Shown: positions 7,697-18,677, counted from the stretch's first letter. The stretch is 62,615 bases of DNA from Opitutales bacterium (GCA_018607135.1 JABBCA010000067.1:1-62615), one strand, 5' to 3'. Translations and numbers: made by a program. Notes: generated from the sequence alone by a model not told the origin.

Positions 7697-8986
7697 ATGT
7701 CAGAAGCATCGAAACTTACTATCCTTGTTATTGGATCCGGCGGTCGTGAACACGCGCTGGTTCAAAAGTGCCTCGCTAGCCCGATGGCGGAACGTGTGAT
7801 TGCCGCGCCTGGAAATGGCGGCATGGCTAGCGAAGTGGACTGCTTCGATCTCGCAGTTGAAAACATCGAGGGCATGGTCGCGCTCGCACAAGCGCAAGGT
7901 GTTGGTCTCGTGGTTGTTGGACCTGAAGTGCCACTCAGTCTCGGACTGGTCGATGCCTTACAAGCGGTCGGCATTCCCGCATACGGCCCTAAGAAGGAAG
8001 GTGCGCAACTCGAATCGAGTAAAGCATTCTGCAAAGACTTTTTCGCCCGTCACCACATCCCGACTGCGGCTTACGCGAATTTCACAGAAGTGGCACCCGC
8101 ACTTGAATACCTCGAGTCACACCCTGCCCCAATCGTGATCAAAGCCAGCGGCCTTGCTGCGGGCAAAGGTGTGATCATGGCGGAAACACAAGACAAAGCC
8201 ATTGCTGCGGTCAAAGATATGCTCGAAGGTGGTGCTTTTGGTGACAGCGGTGCAGAGATCGTCATCGAAGAAACACTCTACGGCGAAGAAGCTTCGATCC
8301 ACGCGATTGTTTCAGGCGACTCCTTTGTGTGCCTACCCCCGAGCCAAGATCATAAGCGTGCGGGTGAAGGCGATACGGGGCTCAATACGGGCGGCATGGG
8401 CGCATACACTCCAACCAGTCGCGTGACTGCCGAAATGCAAGCAGCCATCGAGGAAGCAGTCATCAAGCCAACCATCGCTGGCTTCAAGGCCGACGGTATC
8501 GAATTCAACGGCACGCTCTACGCAGGCCTCATGTTGACTGATCATGGCGTCAAAGTGCTTGAATACAATGTGCGCTTCGGTGATCCAGAAACTCAGGTGC
8601 TCTTGCCGATGGTTTCCGATGACTTGGTGCCCGTGCTGCTCGCATCCGCGAAGGGTGAACCCCTTCCCGAAAAGCTCAATTTTCATGACGGCGCAGCCAT
8701 CGTGATCGTCCTCGCGGCTGGTGGCTACCCTGGCAGCTATCCAAAAGGTGAAATCATCACCTTCCCTAAAGAAATCGCGAATCGTGCTGCCATCGTGCAT
8801 GCAGGCACCAAGCGTGACGAGGCTGGCACCATCACCACCAATGGTGGGCGTGTGCTCAGCGTGAGTAGTCAAGCGCCCTCACTCAAGGAAGCTGCCGAGC
8901 TCGCATACAGCGTGTGTGATCAAGTAAACTTCGAAAGTAAATACCTGCGCCGTGATATCGGCCACCGCGAACTCAATCGCAAATAA
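7697..8986 (+). CDS. purD: Phosphoribosylamine-glycine ligase (GARS)
   Basis: It catalyses the second step of de novo purine synthesis, joining phosphoribosylamine and glycine with ATP. The 429-residue product starts MSEASKL and quickly reaches the PurD N-terminal motif GSGGREHALVQK. It carries the ATP-grasp features PIVIKASGLAAGKGVI and LPPSQDHKR and the metal-binding EYNVRFGDPETQ. I chose ATG 7697 over an in-frame upstream start at 7631 because the extra 22 residues overlap the RHS remnant and are not family-like. It is separated by only 5 bp from the next gene, suggesting co-transcription. Confidence 0.95.
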   Translation: MSEASKLTILVIGSGGREHALVQKCLASPMAERVIAAPGNGGMASEVDCFDLAVENIEGMVALAQAQGVGLVVVGPEVPLSLGLVDALQAVGIPAYGPKKEGAQLESSKAFCKDFFARHHIPTAAYANFTEVAPALEYLESHPAPIVIKASGLAAGKGVIMAETQDKAIAAVKDMLEGGAFGDSGAEIVIEETLYGEEASIHAIVSGDSFVCLPPSQDHKRAGEGDTGLNTGGMGAYTPTSRVTAEMQAAIEEAVIKPTIAGFKADGIEFNGTLYAGLMLTDHGVKVLEYNVRFGDPETQVLLPMVSDDLVPVLLASAKGEPLPEKLNFHDGAAIVIVLAAGGYPGSYPKGEIITFPKEIANRAAIVHAGTKRDEAGTITTNGGRVLSVSSQAPSLKEAAELAYSVCDQVNFESKYLRRDIGHRELNRK

Positions 8987-8991
8987 TACAC

Positions 8992-9930
8992 GTGTCACTC
9001 TCAGCACAACGCCTTCTCAAAATCGGTAGCTGCCTACTCGGAGCTGTCTGCGGAGCCAGTAGTCATAGCGCTGAACTCAATCTTGAGTTCTTCCCAGGTC
9101 TAGAGTCTCACTCTGAAGAAGTGATTCGCTTACGTGGTCTCGCAGACTTATATCCGAACACCATCTGGTTTGAGGACCCGAAGCTGGAAACGCGCAGCCT
9201 GCGTGATGAAGCCGCACGTATTGAAGAACTGCCGAGAGAGATTACGTATGCGCGAGTCTATCGGCTTGATGAAGCCGTCAGTGCCATCCGCGAAGTGATC
9301 GACAATCCTGCTCTCATTATAGATATGCGCTATCTACAATCTGAAAGCTCAGGAATCGCACTCGCCAGCTTACTCAACAGTGATCGCAAGGTGGCATCCG
9401 TCGCTGCAGTGGGTGATGTCACCGTTGAAATCAAAGACAGCATTAATCAACGCGAAACAATCGCCCTGCAGCGCAGTTACCCTGCCATTGTTCTCTGTAA
9501 CCGCGAAACTGCGGGTCCATTCGAGGCCATCCTACATGCACTACAAGCCAATGGTTGCATTATTGCGGTGGGTGAAGCTACTGCAGGACGCACTGGGTAT
9601 TACAAACAGTCCGACACCGGTGCTTGGATCATTGCAGGAGAAATTCGCCCCTCGGCCGATGTTTCGATTTTAGCATCTGGTTTCGTCCCTCGAATCGAGA
9701 TCGAGGCGACTCCAGAATCCAATTATTTAAGCTACCACCTCTTCGAGGCAGGCACTCCGATTGCTCGCCTACTACGCAACGATGCTCAAAAACAGGCCCC
9801 AACGCCCAAAGATGACGATGATAGCGACGAAAAAGAAGACGAAGACTTCGAACCTGATGCTGTTTTACAGCGAGGTGTCGACATCGTTGCCGCTTTACAA
9901 GTCCTAGAGCAACTGCCAGAAAACAAGTAA
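8992..9930 (+). CDS. Exported S41-like protein without catalytic residues
   Basis: A signal peptide covers about residues 1-27. The middle resembles the C-terminal processing protease (S41) fold: ALIIDMRYLQSESSGIALA (like the DLRxNxGG strand), PAIVLCNRETAGPFEAILHAL and GCIIAVGEATAGRTG. In active S41 enzymes such as Tsp, the nucleophile is the first Ser of SASE and the Lys follows 25 residues later in GK. Here the aligned positions are G175 and R200, so it should be proteolytically inactive. An acidic linker (about 270-285) precedes the C-terminus. The start is GTG, 5 bp after purD. The role is unknown. Confidence 0.7.
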   Translation: MSLSAQRLLKIGSCLLGAVCGASSHSAELNLEFFPGLESHSEEVIRLRGLADLYPNTIWFEDPKLETRSLRDEAARIEELPREITYARVYRLDEAVSAIREVIDNPALIIDMRYLQSESSGIALASLLNSDRKVASVAAVGDVTVEIKDSINQRETIALQRSYPAIVLCNRETAGPFEAILHALQANGCIIAVGEATAGRTGYYKQSDTGAWIIAGEIRPSADVSILASGFVPRIEIEATPESNYLSYHLFEAGTPIARLLRNDAQKQAPTPKDDDDSDEKEDEDFEPDAVLQRGVDIVAALQVLEQLPENK

Positions 9931-9944
9931 CCGTCTACTTCAAT

Positions 9945-10424
9945 ATGGCTAACGAACGTAATCTCATCCTCATGATCTGCACTGGTAATGTTTGCCGCAG
10001 TCCAATGGCAGAGAAGTTACTACAACATGCCTTAAATGCCGAGGGCCAACCGTTGAGCGAGCTCGTCGTCGTCTCCGCAGGTGTCGCTGCAGGTTATGGC
10101 GAGCCCGCATCTCGTAATTCGGTCGCAGCACTCAAGAAGGTAACTTTAGATCTATCACGCCACAAGAGTCAGCCAGTCACCACCGACCTGCTGGATCGTT
10201 CATTTGCGGTGTTTGGGATGACCGATTCGCACATTCAAGCGCTCCACCACTACTATCCAGAAGTGCCCGAGCGCGTGCATCTTTTTCGCGACTTCATGCC
10301 AGACGCAGACAATCAAATCCCCGACCCTTTTGGCGGCAATTACGATGAATACGTCGCCTGTCGCGACTCGATGATCGAAGCCATTCCCTCTCTGGTTGCG
10401 TATTTAAAAAAAGAATACGTTTAG
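9945..10424 (+). CDS. Low-molecular-weight protein tyrosine phosphatase family
   Basis: The 159-residue protein has the CX5R phosphate loop C12-TGNVC-R18 followed by SPMAE at the N-terminus, and the C-terminal DP motif in IPDPFGGNYDEYVACRD that supplies the general acid. Family members dephosphorylate protein tyrosine or arginine, or act as arsenate reductases; no extra cysteines argue strongly for arsenate reduction. It follows the S41-like gene by 14 bp and is probably the last gene of the purD transcript. Confidence 0.88.
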   Translation: MANERNLILMICTGNVCRSPMAEKLLQHALNAEGQPLSELVVVSAGVAAGYGEPASRNSVAALKKVTLDLSRHKSQPVTTDLLDRSFAVFGMTDSHIQALHHYYPEVPERVHLFRDFMPDADNQIPDPFGGNYDEYVACRDSMIEAIPSLVAYLKKEYV

Positions 10425-10601
10425 AACGTCGAACAACAAATAGTGAATTTAGGTAGCGCGTAAATCCCTAAGCAAAATTTGTAGTGTGTGAGTTTATCTC
10501 GCGCTCCCGTCAGTTAGAATGGCTACAAAGGACCGGCGTAACCCGACAGGGCTGAGCAAGCTCAGACACTACGCATAGGTTCTATGTTCAACGTTTAACG
10601 T

Positions 10602-11603
10602 TTAATTTTGGACATTAGTCACCGCCCAAGGAATCGTCTCCCCGGCGCGATACGGCACCACATCGCCATAACGAGCTGGCACTTCCATTCCGGTTTTCTC
10701 TAGAGTGACTGTCGTCTTCGGTGGCGTGTAACCATGTATGCGTTGCGCATTACCACTGACAAAGTTCTGCAAATTATCGAGTGCATCGTGTTTCTCGAAA
10801 AGCTCTACCAATGTGGGTAGGCAGACTGGCGCAGTGAATAAACCTGCAGCGCAACCACAGCATTCCTTCTTCGATACAGGGTGTGGAGCGGAATCACTAC
10901 CAAACATCAACTTCGGGTGCGCCTTTAAAGCTGTCGCCAATAACGCTTCCTGATCTTCGGGGCGCTTCGCGATGGGTTTGCAAAAGAGATGCGGATTGAG
11001 TAAGCCGCCTGCGACATCATTCAAAGTAATGATCAAGTGGTGAAGCGTGACTGTGGCATGCAAGTTTTCAAATTGATCGAGTAAATCCACGGCGTCTTTG
11101 GTGGTGATATGCTCCATCGTGATCCTCAGCTTTGGAAATTTCTCAGCAAGATAGGCGTAACTTGTTAAAAACTCTTTTTCACGGTCCATCACGAAACCAT
11201 GAGTTTCACCATGAACCATCAGCGGAATGCCCATTTCTTCCATCAAAGCAAACGTATCTTCTGCAGCACTGAGTTCCTTCACGCCCGCTTCGCTGTTAGT
11301 AGTCGCACCCGCTGGATAGAGTTTAATGCCGAAAATATGTTCACGTGCCGCTTCAAGCTCTTCGCGCGAATAATTGCGAAAAAACAACATCATGAGCGGA
11401 TCGAAAGTCGCATCCCCCTTCGCAGCATTGATTTGATCTCGATACCACAGCAGGCGCTCCAAGTTATCCACTGGCGGCACCAGGTTTGGCATGATGATCG
11501 CACCTGCAAAATGGTCTGCGGTAAGCGGAGTGACACGTTCGAGCATCGCGCCTTCGCGAACGTGCACGTGCATATCGAGTGGTGATTCGAGCGTAAATTC
11601 CAT
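10602..11603 (-). CDS. pyrC: Dihydroorotase
   Basis: It performs the third step of pyrimidine synthesis, reversible cyclisation of carbamoyl-aspartate. The 333-residue protein belongs to the E. coli PyrC-type group. It has metal ligands H12 and H14 in DMHVHVRE, the lysine that becomes carboxylated in [14 protein letters not shown], histidines in LMVHGE and [11 protein letters not shown], and the catalytic Asp in [10 protein letters not shown]. The 177-bp gap from the convergent phosphatase gene contains small palindromes and one member of the GAACGTCGAAC repeat family. Confidence 0.95.
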   Translation of the reverse strand: MEFTLESPLDMHVHVREGAMLERVTPLTADHFAGAIIMPNLVPPVDNLERLLWYRDQINAAKGDATFDPLMMLFFRNYSREELEAAREHIFGIKLYPAGATTNSEAGVKELSAAEDTFALMEEMGIPLMVHGETHGFVMDREKEFLTSYAYLAEKFPKLRITMEHITTKDAVDLLDQFENLHATVTLHHLIITLNDVAGGLLNPHLFCKPIAKRPEDQEALLATALKAHPKLMFGSDSAPHPVSKKECCGCAAGLFTAPVCLPTLVELFEKHDALDNLQNFVSGNAQRIHGYTPPKTTVTLEKTGMEVPARYGDVVPYRAGETIPWAVTNVQN

Positions 11604-11772
11604 ACGCCAGACGCTAGCTCAAGAAGTCGATCTGCAAAGGAAAAAGTGACTCGATCCATATTGCAGCAACGGCGCTCCCTTAGAGCAACCGCGACTACAG
11701 AGCGACTCGATGATGGACTAATCACCAGCTTTCGGTTGTGTAATCAGAAAATCTTATTTCCACTACGAAGCT

Positions 11773-12189
11773 ATGAAATCACTACTCTTCACCAAAGACT
11801 TCGGCATCCTTGTTCTTCGTGTGGGCATCGGTATTATGTTTATCCTTCATGGTTTACCCAAACTCATGGGTGGACCCACAGCATGGGAAAAGCTCGCACA
11901 ATTTGGCCTACCATTTTTACCTGAAGGCATCCTCGCCATGATCTTCGGTCTCTCGGCAGCGATTGCTGAAGGTGTTGGTGGCTTATTTTTAATCCTTGGA
12001 CTGTATCATCGCATCACCTGTTTAGCCCTAGCGGCAACCATGGCCGTCGCGCTCAGCACTAAACTCGGTGGAGTTACAGGGTTCGCTGATTTCGCGAAGA
12101 CAGCCGGCTGGCCACTTGAACTGTTAATCGTCTTTATCGCCCTCTTCTTTATGGGTGCAGGGCGCTTGAAGATTGGCAAAACAGATTAA
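11773..12189 (+). CDS. DoxX-family membrane protein
   Basis: The 138-residue protein has four predicted membrane helices and the DoxX hallmark GIGIMFILHGLPKLMGGPTA near the N-terminus. Family members are linked to redox or thiol stress and quinone chemistry, but the biochemical role is poorly defined. It stands alone, with divergent pyrC upstream and the convergent dab operon downstream. Confidence 0.85.
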   Translation: MKSLLFTKDFGILVLRVGIGIMFILHGLPKLMGGPTAWEKLAQFGLPFLPEGILAMIFGLSAAIAEGVGGLFLILGLYHRITCLALAATMAVALSTKLGGVTGFADFAKTAGWPLELLIVFIALFFMGAGRLKIGKTD

Positions 12190-12190
12190 G

Positions 12191-12250
12191 AGAACGTCGA
12201 ACATCCATTCAAAGTTGGACGTTCAAAGTTGGACGTTCGACGTTCATCTA
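12191..12250. repeat. GTTGGACGTTCGA repeat family, copy after doxX
   Basis: It contains GAACGTCGAACATCC and then two head-to-tail AAAGTTGGACGTTC units. Related copies occur at 10427 (short), 18639-18677, 19109-19150, 20883-20912 (inside alaS) and 60231-60330. Confidence 0.75.
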
Positions 12251-12260
12251 TTCACCCACC

Positions 12261-14717
12261 TCACGCAACTTGAGGTTGAGCATTTTGCTCAACGCCCTTC
12301 CACCCACCATTCGGCATGCGGCGTAACCATTGCTTGCCATCCTTGCCGAGTGAGATGAGGTGCACCCAGTTATTTTCAACTAGATGACGCACATGTTCTT
12401 GGCGGGATAAAATATCATCGAGCACGTCGGTATCAGTTGCGATACATGCGTGAAGTCTGATTGGCTCATGGATGAGCTTTTCACCATCGTGCACCGACTG
12501 AAACGGCAGTCCAGGACGTAAGTCATTTTCGTTTCCGAGGGCAACACCGACACCACCCACGACGTTGTGAATTGCCTTATGGCCACTACCGAAGTGCTGA
12601 TTATCTGTAGCTGAGCCGTAGTATTGCAAGTTGATCCAGCTTCCAACAACCAACGGGCCACCAATGACTGCTTCAAGAACAGCTGCCTCTGGATCTGCCG
12701 AGGCATTGTATTCATGCAAGAACGCGCGGCTACCGAGGTTTGCAGAACGAGTCCACTCGCGAGGAGCCACGATGAACGCGCCATTACCAGCGAGCCCCCA
12801 TTCAGGACGGACCTGCGACCAATCCAAACTTCTCGAACGCACCGCTGTGACAACATCCGCAGCATCTTTGGCTTTACCAAGTAGGTCGGAACGTTCAAGC
12901 GCAGTGATGCCTCCTGCCATTTCGAGCGAGGACTTTATACCTTGCAGGAGTTCAGTTTCAACTGAATCGGTTTCAAACAAGGTCACTTCATCGGTAGTCG
13001 TGTTATGTAGACCACCGATGAAGACAGTGTCTGTTGGGATTTCAATGCCACGAGACTTCAGCTCGGCACGCACGTCCTGCTGATTGAGTAAGGCTGCTGC
13101 GAGACGCGCATTGGCGTCACCCGCATGTCCACCACAAGCACCGCAATCTAAACCTGATGCATAAGGATTGTTCTTAGTGGCACTACCATGACCGCAGAAG
13201 AGCACGACTTTGGCAAAGTTCTCCTTCAAGCCGAGTCCGTTGAGTATACCACTGGCCATGTCTGCACGTGCCTCAGCCGACATGCTTTCTAAAAACGCAG
13301 GTGCCGCAGTCATTGGAGACGCTTGCTTCTTTAAACCAAAAGCATCACAGACAATCTTATAGGCATAGCTCAGGCCCATCGTTTCCACGAAGGTAAAGCA
13401 CGAGGCTGCCGCTTCTTTGAAACGTTTCCACGCGCGTTCATTTTCACGCTCGATTACGCGCTCGAATCTAAGTTCGTCATATTGAACCGACTCTACACCA
13501 GAGCGTCCTTCAGCGGTCTTCACGGGTGGTGCAAGCAAAACTGGGCAACGTGCCTGCGAGCCACCGACACCAGGTATTTTGTGGTCGATTGCTAGGCCAA
13601 AGAATCCTGCAAAGCCGATCGTTTGAATAGTTAAACGTGTCGATTCTAGTGCGCGGCGAAAGACCTCTGAACGCACATCAATGCAGAACACGGCTTGCAT
13701 ATCAGGGCGCTCTTGAGGTTTTGTGTCCGCAACGATTTGCGTCCGCAGCTTCTGCTCAAATGCATTTTCTAGTGCCGACTGCCACACAAGCCGTTCAGCT
13801 AATTCAAGTGGTATCAGATCCACAGGCAAATCGTCAGGATGATCCGCCAAGTTAAGTTTCCATGCTGCGATAAGCTCTTGGTCTTCTTTATGCAGCTCAT
13901 ACAGCGCCACTTCGTAGTTCAAGAGAATCGCAAGTAATTGCACGAGCAGGTCGCCTTGGCTGTCGCGAATCTCATGCTCACGGTCTTTATAACGCAAGTG
14001 CCCAGACCAACCCGGAAGCGTCAGTAAGATGCGGTATAGAAACTCCTCTATCTTATCCTCAGGCATTTCAAGCTTGGCGACCGCTTCCTCAATCGCAACT
14101 TCTGGATCGTCCGCAAAGAACTTCACTTTAGCACGAAAGCCCTTCAGGCCGCTCAACTCAGGGTTCTTATCAATAGCCGCAGCTTCTTTCCAAGCCGCAT
14201 ACAAGCTAAGGTCCTTCCATGGGAACTTCCACGAAGACTGACCTTCATCATCGTATGCAGCACACCACTTCGCCGCTTCCTCGCGTATCATATATTGCCA
14301 CGGAGTGGCCCGACGTGTGTCGAGAAACACACTGAACGAGCAGGTTTGATACAGCTTTGGCTCATCCACATGAGGCGTGTCAAGACGGTCGATTAAATGA
14401 TCGGCTGTAAGTGCTTCCTCAAAATGCTTAAAGCTATTCACCACCTCTGGCGATGCGAGTTCAATACTCGCTCGCAGATCCTCCAGGCCAATCTTACCCG
14501 CATCATGTTGCGCCTTAAACCATTCGCGTGGAAGCACCGTATCTGCATCTTGAATACGTTTAAAGGAGGTCGCAGATTTTGCAAAGCTTTGATCCGCATA
14601 CCCGAGGAACGGATTCACAGCAACAAAGTGCGAGAGCGGCCATAGCGGCGCGATCTTATTGCATGCTTTAGATATGTGTGTATGTAGATCCATGACTATT
14701 GTAGGTTCTTGGTTCAT
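12261..14717 (-). CDS. dabA: DabA, zinc-binding subunit of the DAB inorganic-carbon transporter (DUF2309)
   Basis: DabA is a cytoplasmic carbonic-anhydrase-like protein that, with the membrane subunit DabB, accumulates bicarbonate using an ion gradient. The 818-residue length and the start DLHTHISKACNKIAPLWPLSHFVAVNPF are typical. The zinc-site motifs are present: CIDVRSE (about 343-349) and FCGHGSATKNNP...LDCGACGGHAG (about 503-528), giving the expected Cys, Asp, His and Cys ligands. It is co-directional with dabB, 18 bp downstream of it. DAB systems occur in autotrophs and in heterotrophs needing anaplerotic carbon; no RuBisCO is seen here. Confidence 0.93.
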   Translation of the reverse strand: MNQEPTIVMDLHTHISKACNKIAPLWPLSHFVAVNPFLGYADQSFAKSATSFKRIQDADTVLPREWFKAQHDAGKIGLEDLRASIELASPEVVNSFKHFEEALTADHLIDRLDTPHVDEPKLYQTCSFSVFLDTRRATPWQYMIREEAAKWCAAYDDEGQSSWKFPWKDLSLYAAWKEAAAIDKNPELSGLKGFRAKVKFFADDPEVAIEEAVAKLEMPEDKIEEFLYRILLTLPGWSGHLRYKDREHEIRDSQGDLLVQLLAILLNYEVALYELHKEDQELIAAWKLNLADHPDDLPVDLIPLELAERLVWQSALENAFEQKLRTQIVADTKPQERPDMQAVFCIDVRSEVFRRALESTRLTIQTIGFAGFFGLAIDHKIPGVGGSQARCPVLLAPPVKTAEGRSGVESVQYDELRFERVIERENERAWKRFKEAAASCFTFVETMGLSYAYKIVCDAFGLKKQASPMTAAPAFLESMSAEARADMASGILNGLGLKENFAKVVLFCGHGSATKNNPYASGLDCGACGGHAGDANARLAAALLNQQDVRAELKSRGIEIPTDTVFIGGLHNTTTDEVTLFETDSVETELLQGIKSSLEMAGGITALERSDLLGKAKDAADVVTAVRSRSLDWSQVRPEWGLAGNGAFIVAPREWTRSANLGSRAFLHEYNASADPEAAVLEAVIGGPLVVGSWINLQYYGSATDNQHFGSGHKAIHNVVGGVGVALGNENDLRPGLPFQSVHDGEKLIHEPIRLHACIATDTDVLDDILSRQEHVRHLVENNWVHLISLGKDGKQWLRRMPNGGWKGVEQNAQPQVA

Positions 14718-14735
14718 TATTAAAAGTCCTGTTGA

Positions 14736-16322
14736 TTAGCGATTTTCAGGGACGAGTCCCATTTTTCGAGCGGCTTTGTTGACGATGGTATTCATATAGA
14801 AACCGTTGAGCGCGTGAACATAGAGGCGGCGCTTGTAGGCTACCGTGAGAAAGCCCGGATGACCGTCTTGAAAGCGGATCGAAGTGAGCAGGAAAGCGAA
14901 GATGAAAAAGGTCAGAACCATTTCAGTGACTGGCCATGTCGGCACATTGTTCGGCAATGATGTGGCGAGCACCGAATCCGCAACCCCTGCAAGTATGAAA
15001 TAAATCGCTGCGATACCTGCCGCAAAAATTGCGGTTTTGGAGAGTTCACTGCCAGTTCGTCCGCGACGCATTTGCATCCAAAGCAATTGAGTAATGGCCA
15101 TAACCACGACCATACTGAGCACTAGCATTCCAGGCTTTTCTGAATGACTGATGCCGAAGACATAACTCAGCCCAACAACGATACTGATGCCGATACCGAC
15201 TGCTAACCAAATACGCATCTGTGGTAATTTGATATACTTAGGGTCTGCATTGAGCTTTTTCGCAGTTGCAACCGCAGAGCCAGACGAAAGGAAGGCATGC
15301 CCTTTATAGAGTGAGTGAGCCACAATGTGGAGAACTGCGAGATGAAATGCACCGAGACCGCACTGCAAGAGCATGAAGCCCATTTGGGCAATGGTTGAAT
15401 AGGCAAGCGAGCGCTTCACGCTGGTTTGAGAAAGCATCACCATCGATGCGTAGATCGCAGTGATGGCACCGAAAATGGCAAGTAAGTGCAGCGCCCCCGG
15501 CGTGTTGACCAAGACAGGGCTCATACGAACAACCAGATAGCCGCCACCGTTAATAATACCTGCGTGCATGAGTGCAGAGACGGGTGTCGGCGCGCCCATG
15601 GTGTCCGGTAACCATGTATGGAACGGAAACTGAGCGGATTTAAACATCGCGCCTAAAATGATCAACCAGCCGATCCACGCATGATTGTCTAGTGATGCGC
15701 CCTGCTCTTGTGTAATCATAAACAATTGTCCGAAATCTTGAACTCCATAGATGACATACACTCCGATGAAAGCGCCAAGTAAGCACAGATCACCCAGACG
15801 GCTCACGACGAATTTCTTGCGAGCAGACAGCAAGGTGCCCTTTCGATCTGCATAGTAAACAAGTAGTTTATGTAAACCTAAGCTTGTTGCCATCCATGCC
15901 GCGAAGAACTGCACAAGCCCAGGCGCAATTACCAGTGCAATAACTGCTCCCAGCGTGATGCATAGCCATTTGAAAAAATAGCCCTGACGCTTGTCGCCAG
16001 CGAGGTAGTTTTGCGAGAAGCGAAGAATGATTGCTCCCAAAAAACAGACCAACAGTAAGATCGTCGCTGAGAGCGCATCGAAGCGAATACCCACCCAACC
16101 TGCTTCGGTTAGAGTTGCGACCACAGGATCGTGCCTAGAGATGGCCCAGAGCGCAGTCGCAAGTGTAGCACTGCCGAAACCGAGCCATGCAATACTCTCG
16201 GCTAACTTGCCAGCAGCATATGGTCGGCCATTGAGCCATTGTGACGAAAGCGCGACCCACGCGATCAGCGCGGGTGCGATCCAGATGATGAGACTGCTAA
16301 TCAATGTTTCCATAAATTCCAT
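14736..16322 (-). CDS. dabB: DabB, NuoL/MrpA-like membrane subunit of the DAB transporter
   Basis: The 528-residue polytopic protein is of the proton-conducting NADH-dehydrogenase subunit 5 family, with about 13 hydrophobic segments. It has the conserved core FKSAQFPFHTWLPDTM and PTPVSALMHAGIINGGGYL and the histidine-rich HLAVLHIVAHSLYKGHAFL. The length fits a stand-alone DabB rather than full-length NuoL. It probably couples cation entry to bicarbonate hydration by DabA. Divergent from a LysR gene across a 62-bp AT-rich gap. Confidence 0.92.
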   Translation of the reverse strand: MEFMETLISSLIIWIAPALIAWVALSSQWLNGRPYAAGKLAESIAWLGFGSATLATALWAISRHDPVVATLTEAGWVGIRFDALSATILLLVCFLGAIILRFSQNYLAGDKRQGYFFKWLCITLGAVIALVIAPGLVQFFAAWMATSLGLHKLLVYYADRKGTLLSARKKFVVSRLGDLCLLGAFIGVYVIYGVQDFGQLFMITQEQGASLDNHAWIGWLIILGAMFKSAQFPFHTWLPDTMGAPTPVSALMHAGIINGGGYLVVRMSPVLVNTPGALHLLAIFGAITAIYASMVMLSQTSVKRSLAYSTIAQMGFMLLQCGLGAFHLAVLHIVAHSLYKGHAFLSSGSAVATAKKLNADPKYIKLPQMRIWLAVGIGISIVVGLSYVFGISHSEKPGMLVLSMVVVMAITQLLWMQMRRGRTGSELSKTAIFAAGIAAIYFILAGVADSVLATSLPNNVPTWPVTEMVLTFFIFAFLLTSIRFQDGHPGFLTVAYKRRLYVHALNGFYMNTIVNKAARKMGLVPENR

Positions 16323-16357
16323 ATTAACTGTTTTCCTTGATTCTGTCCAATATATGT

Positions 16358-16369
16358 ATTTTATAAAAT
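16358..16369. promoter_or_regulatory. AT-rich palindrome between dabB and its LysR gene
   Basis: ATTTTATAAAAT is a perfect 12-bp palindrome in the 62-bp divergent promoter gap; a related CTATTTTATATATG lies 5 bp further on. LysR proteins bind such dyads (T-N11-A), so this is a plausible operator for control of dabBA. No promoter elements were identified with confidence. Confidence 0.4.
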
Positions 16370-16384
16370 CGTTCTATTTTATAT

Positions 16385-17257
16385 ATGCACCAACTGAACT
16401 ATCACCACCTACGCTATTTTCATGCCATTGTGCGTGAAGGCACGCTAACTCGTGCAGCCGAGAGCTTAAATGTCTCTCAATCTGCGTTAAGCATTCAGCT
16501 TAAGAAGCTCGAAGAGAGTCTAGAATGCGCGCTTTTTGACCGTCAACACAAGTCGCTCACACTGACCGAGGAAGGACGAATGGTTCTCGATTACGCTGAA
16601 ACGATTTTTAAAACAGGTGATGAATTGATGGCGACGTTACAGAACAAGACGAAGAAATATCGTGATGTGCTGCGTGTTGGCGCGACCTCAACCCTCTCAA
16701 AAAACTTTCAAATGAGCTTTTTGAAGGCCGCGTTTGATGACAGCGATGTCGAAGTGGTCATTCACTCAGGGAGTTTACGCAACCTAGTGACTCAGCTTAA
16801 AGCGCACACGCTCGACCTAGTGCTCTCCAATAGTCCAGTGATGCGCGACGTGGAGTCAAAGATCCACAGTCAGTTGGTCGCCGAGCAACCAGTGAGTATT
16901 GTGGGACCTGCCTCTTTTCAAAAGAAAGGCTTTAAGTTTCCAGAGGATTTGCGCGATTTGCCGATGGTTCTGCCCAGCTTAGAGAGTAATATTCGAGCCA
17001 GCTTCGACTTAGTTATGGAGCAAGCAGGCATTGCTCCAATCATTGCAGCCGAAGCTGACGACATGGCGATGATTCGCCTAATCGCTCGCAAAACAGAAGT
17101 GGTTGCACTGGTGCCACCCGTAGTGGTGTTGGATGAATTGCAGAACAAACGCTTATTCGAACTCTGCCAGATTCCCGATATTAAGGAAACATTTTACGCC
17201 ATTACCGCGACTCGGCGTTATCCAAACCCATACTTGAAAAAACTTTTAGAAGTATAG
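16385..17257 (+). CDS. LysR-family regulator, probably of dabBA
   Basis: The 290-residue protein has an N-terminal winged helix-turn-helix (LTRAAESLNVSQSALSIQLKKLEESL, about 18-43) and a C-terminal effector-binding domain. The start HQLNYHHLRYFHAIVREGTL resembles NhaR-type LysR proteins, a subgroup often found beside dab-like genes. Divergent placement from dabB strongly suggests it controls bicarbonate uptake. The ligand is unknown. Confidence 0.88.
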   Translation: MHQLNYHHLRYFHAIVREGTLTRAAESLNVSQSALSIQLKKLEESLECALFDRQHKSLTLTEEGRMVLDYAETIFKTGDELMATLQNKTKKYRDVLRVGATSTLSKNFQMSFLKAAFDDSDVEVVIHSGSLRNLVTQLKAHTLDLVLSNSPVMRDVESKIHSQLVAEQPVSIVGPASFQKKGFKFPEDLRDLPMVLPSLESNIRASFDLVMEQAGIAPIIAAEADDMAMIRLIARKTEVVALVPPVVVLDELQNKRLFELCQIPDIKETFYAITATRRYPNPYLKKLLEV

Positions 17258-17522
17258 GTCTGAAACGAGATCTAGCGGACGCGCGTCTCTGCGCCGCATC
17301 GTAACAGCTTGCCTCTGAGAACCACGCAAGGGGATGCCGAACGCACCTCCAAAGCTCAAAATTTGCGGATAGAAATGACACCAGAGTCAGCTTTGCGTCT
17401 CCGTGTCTTTGCGAGAGAGCTATTCCAACGGATCTTCAACAGGTTGTATAAATAAGGAAAAGGCTTGAAGCGCTGGCTTCCCACCCCAAATTACTCCGCT
17501 TTTCCACAAACTACATTTTTAT

Positions 17523-18623
<1,101 letters not shown>

Positions 18624-18638
18624 AGTATTCTTAAAGGG

Positions 18639-18677
18639 AACTTCCAACGTCGAACATCCAACTTTGAATATTGAATG
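18639..18677. repeat. GAACGTCGAAC repeat family, copy before the four-helix-bundle gene
   Basis: It contains CTTCCAACGTCGAACATCCA followed by ACTTTGAATATTGAATGAAT; its right edge overlaps the start codon of the next gene. Confidence 0.65.

Noticed and set aside
12380-12898. Long frame opposite to dabA reading phase
   Set aside because: It is a shadow of dabA, whose zinc motifs fix the true reading frame.
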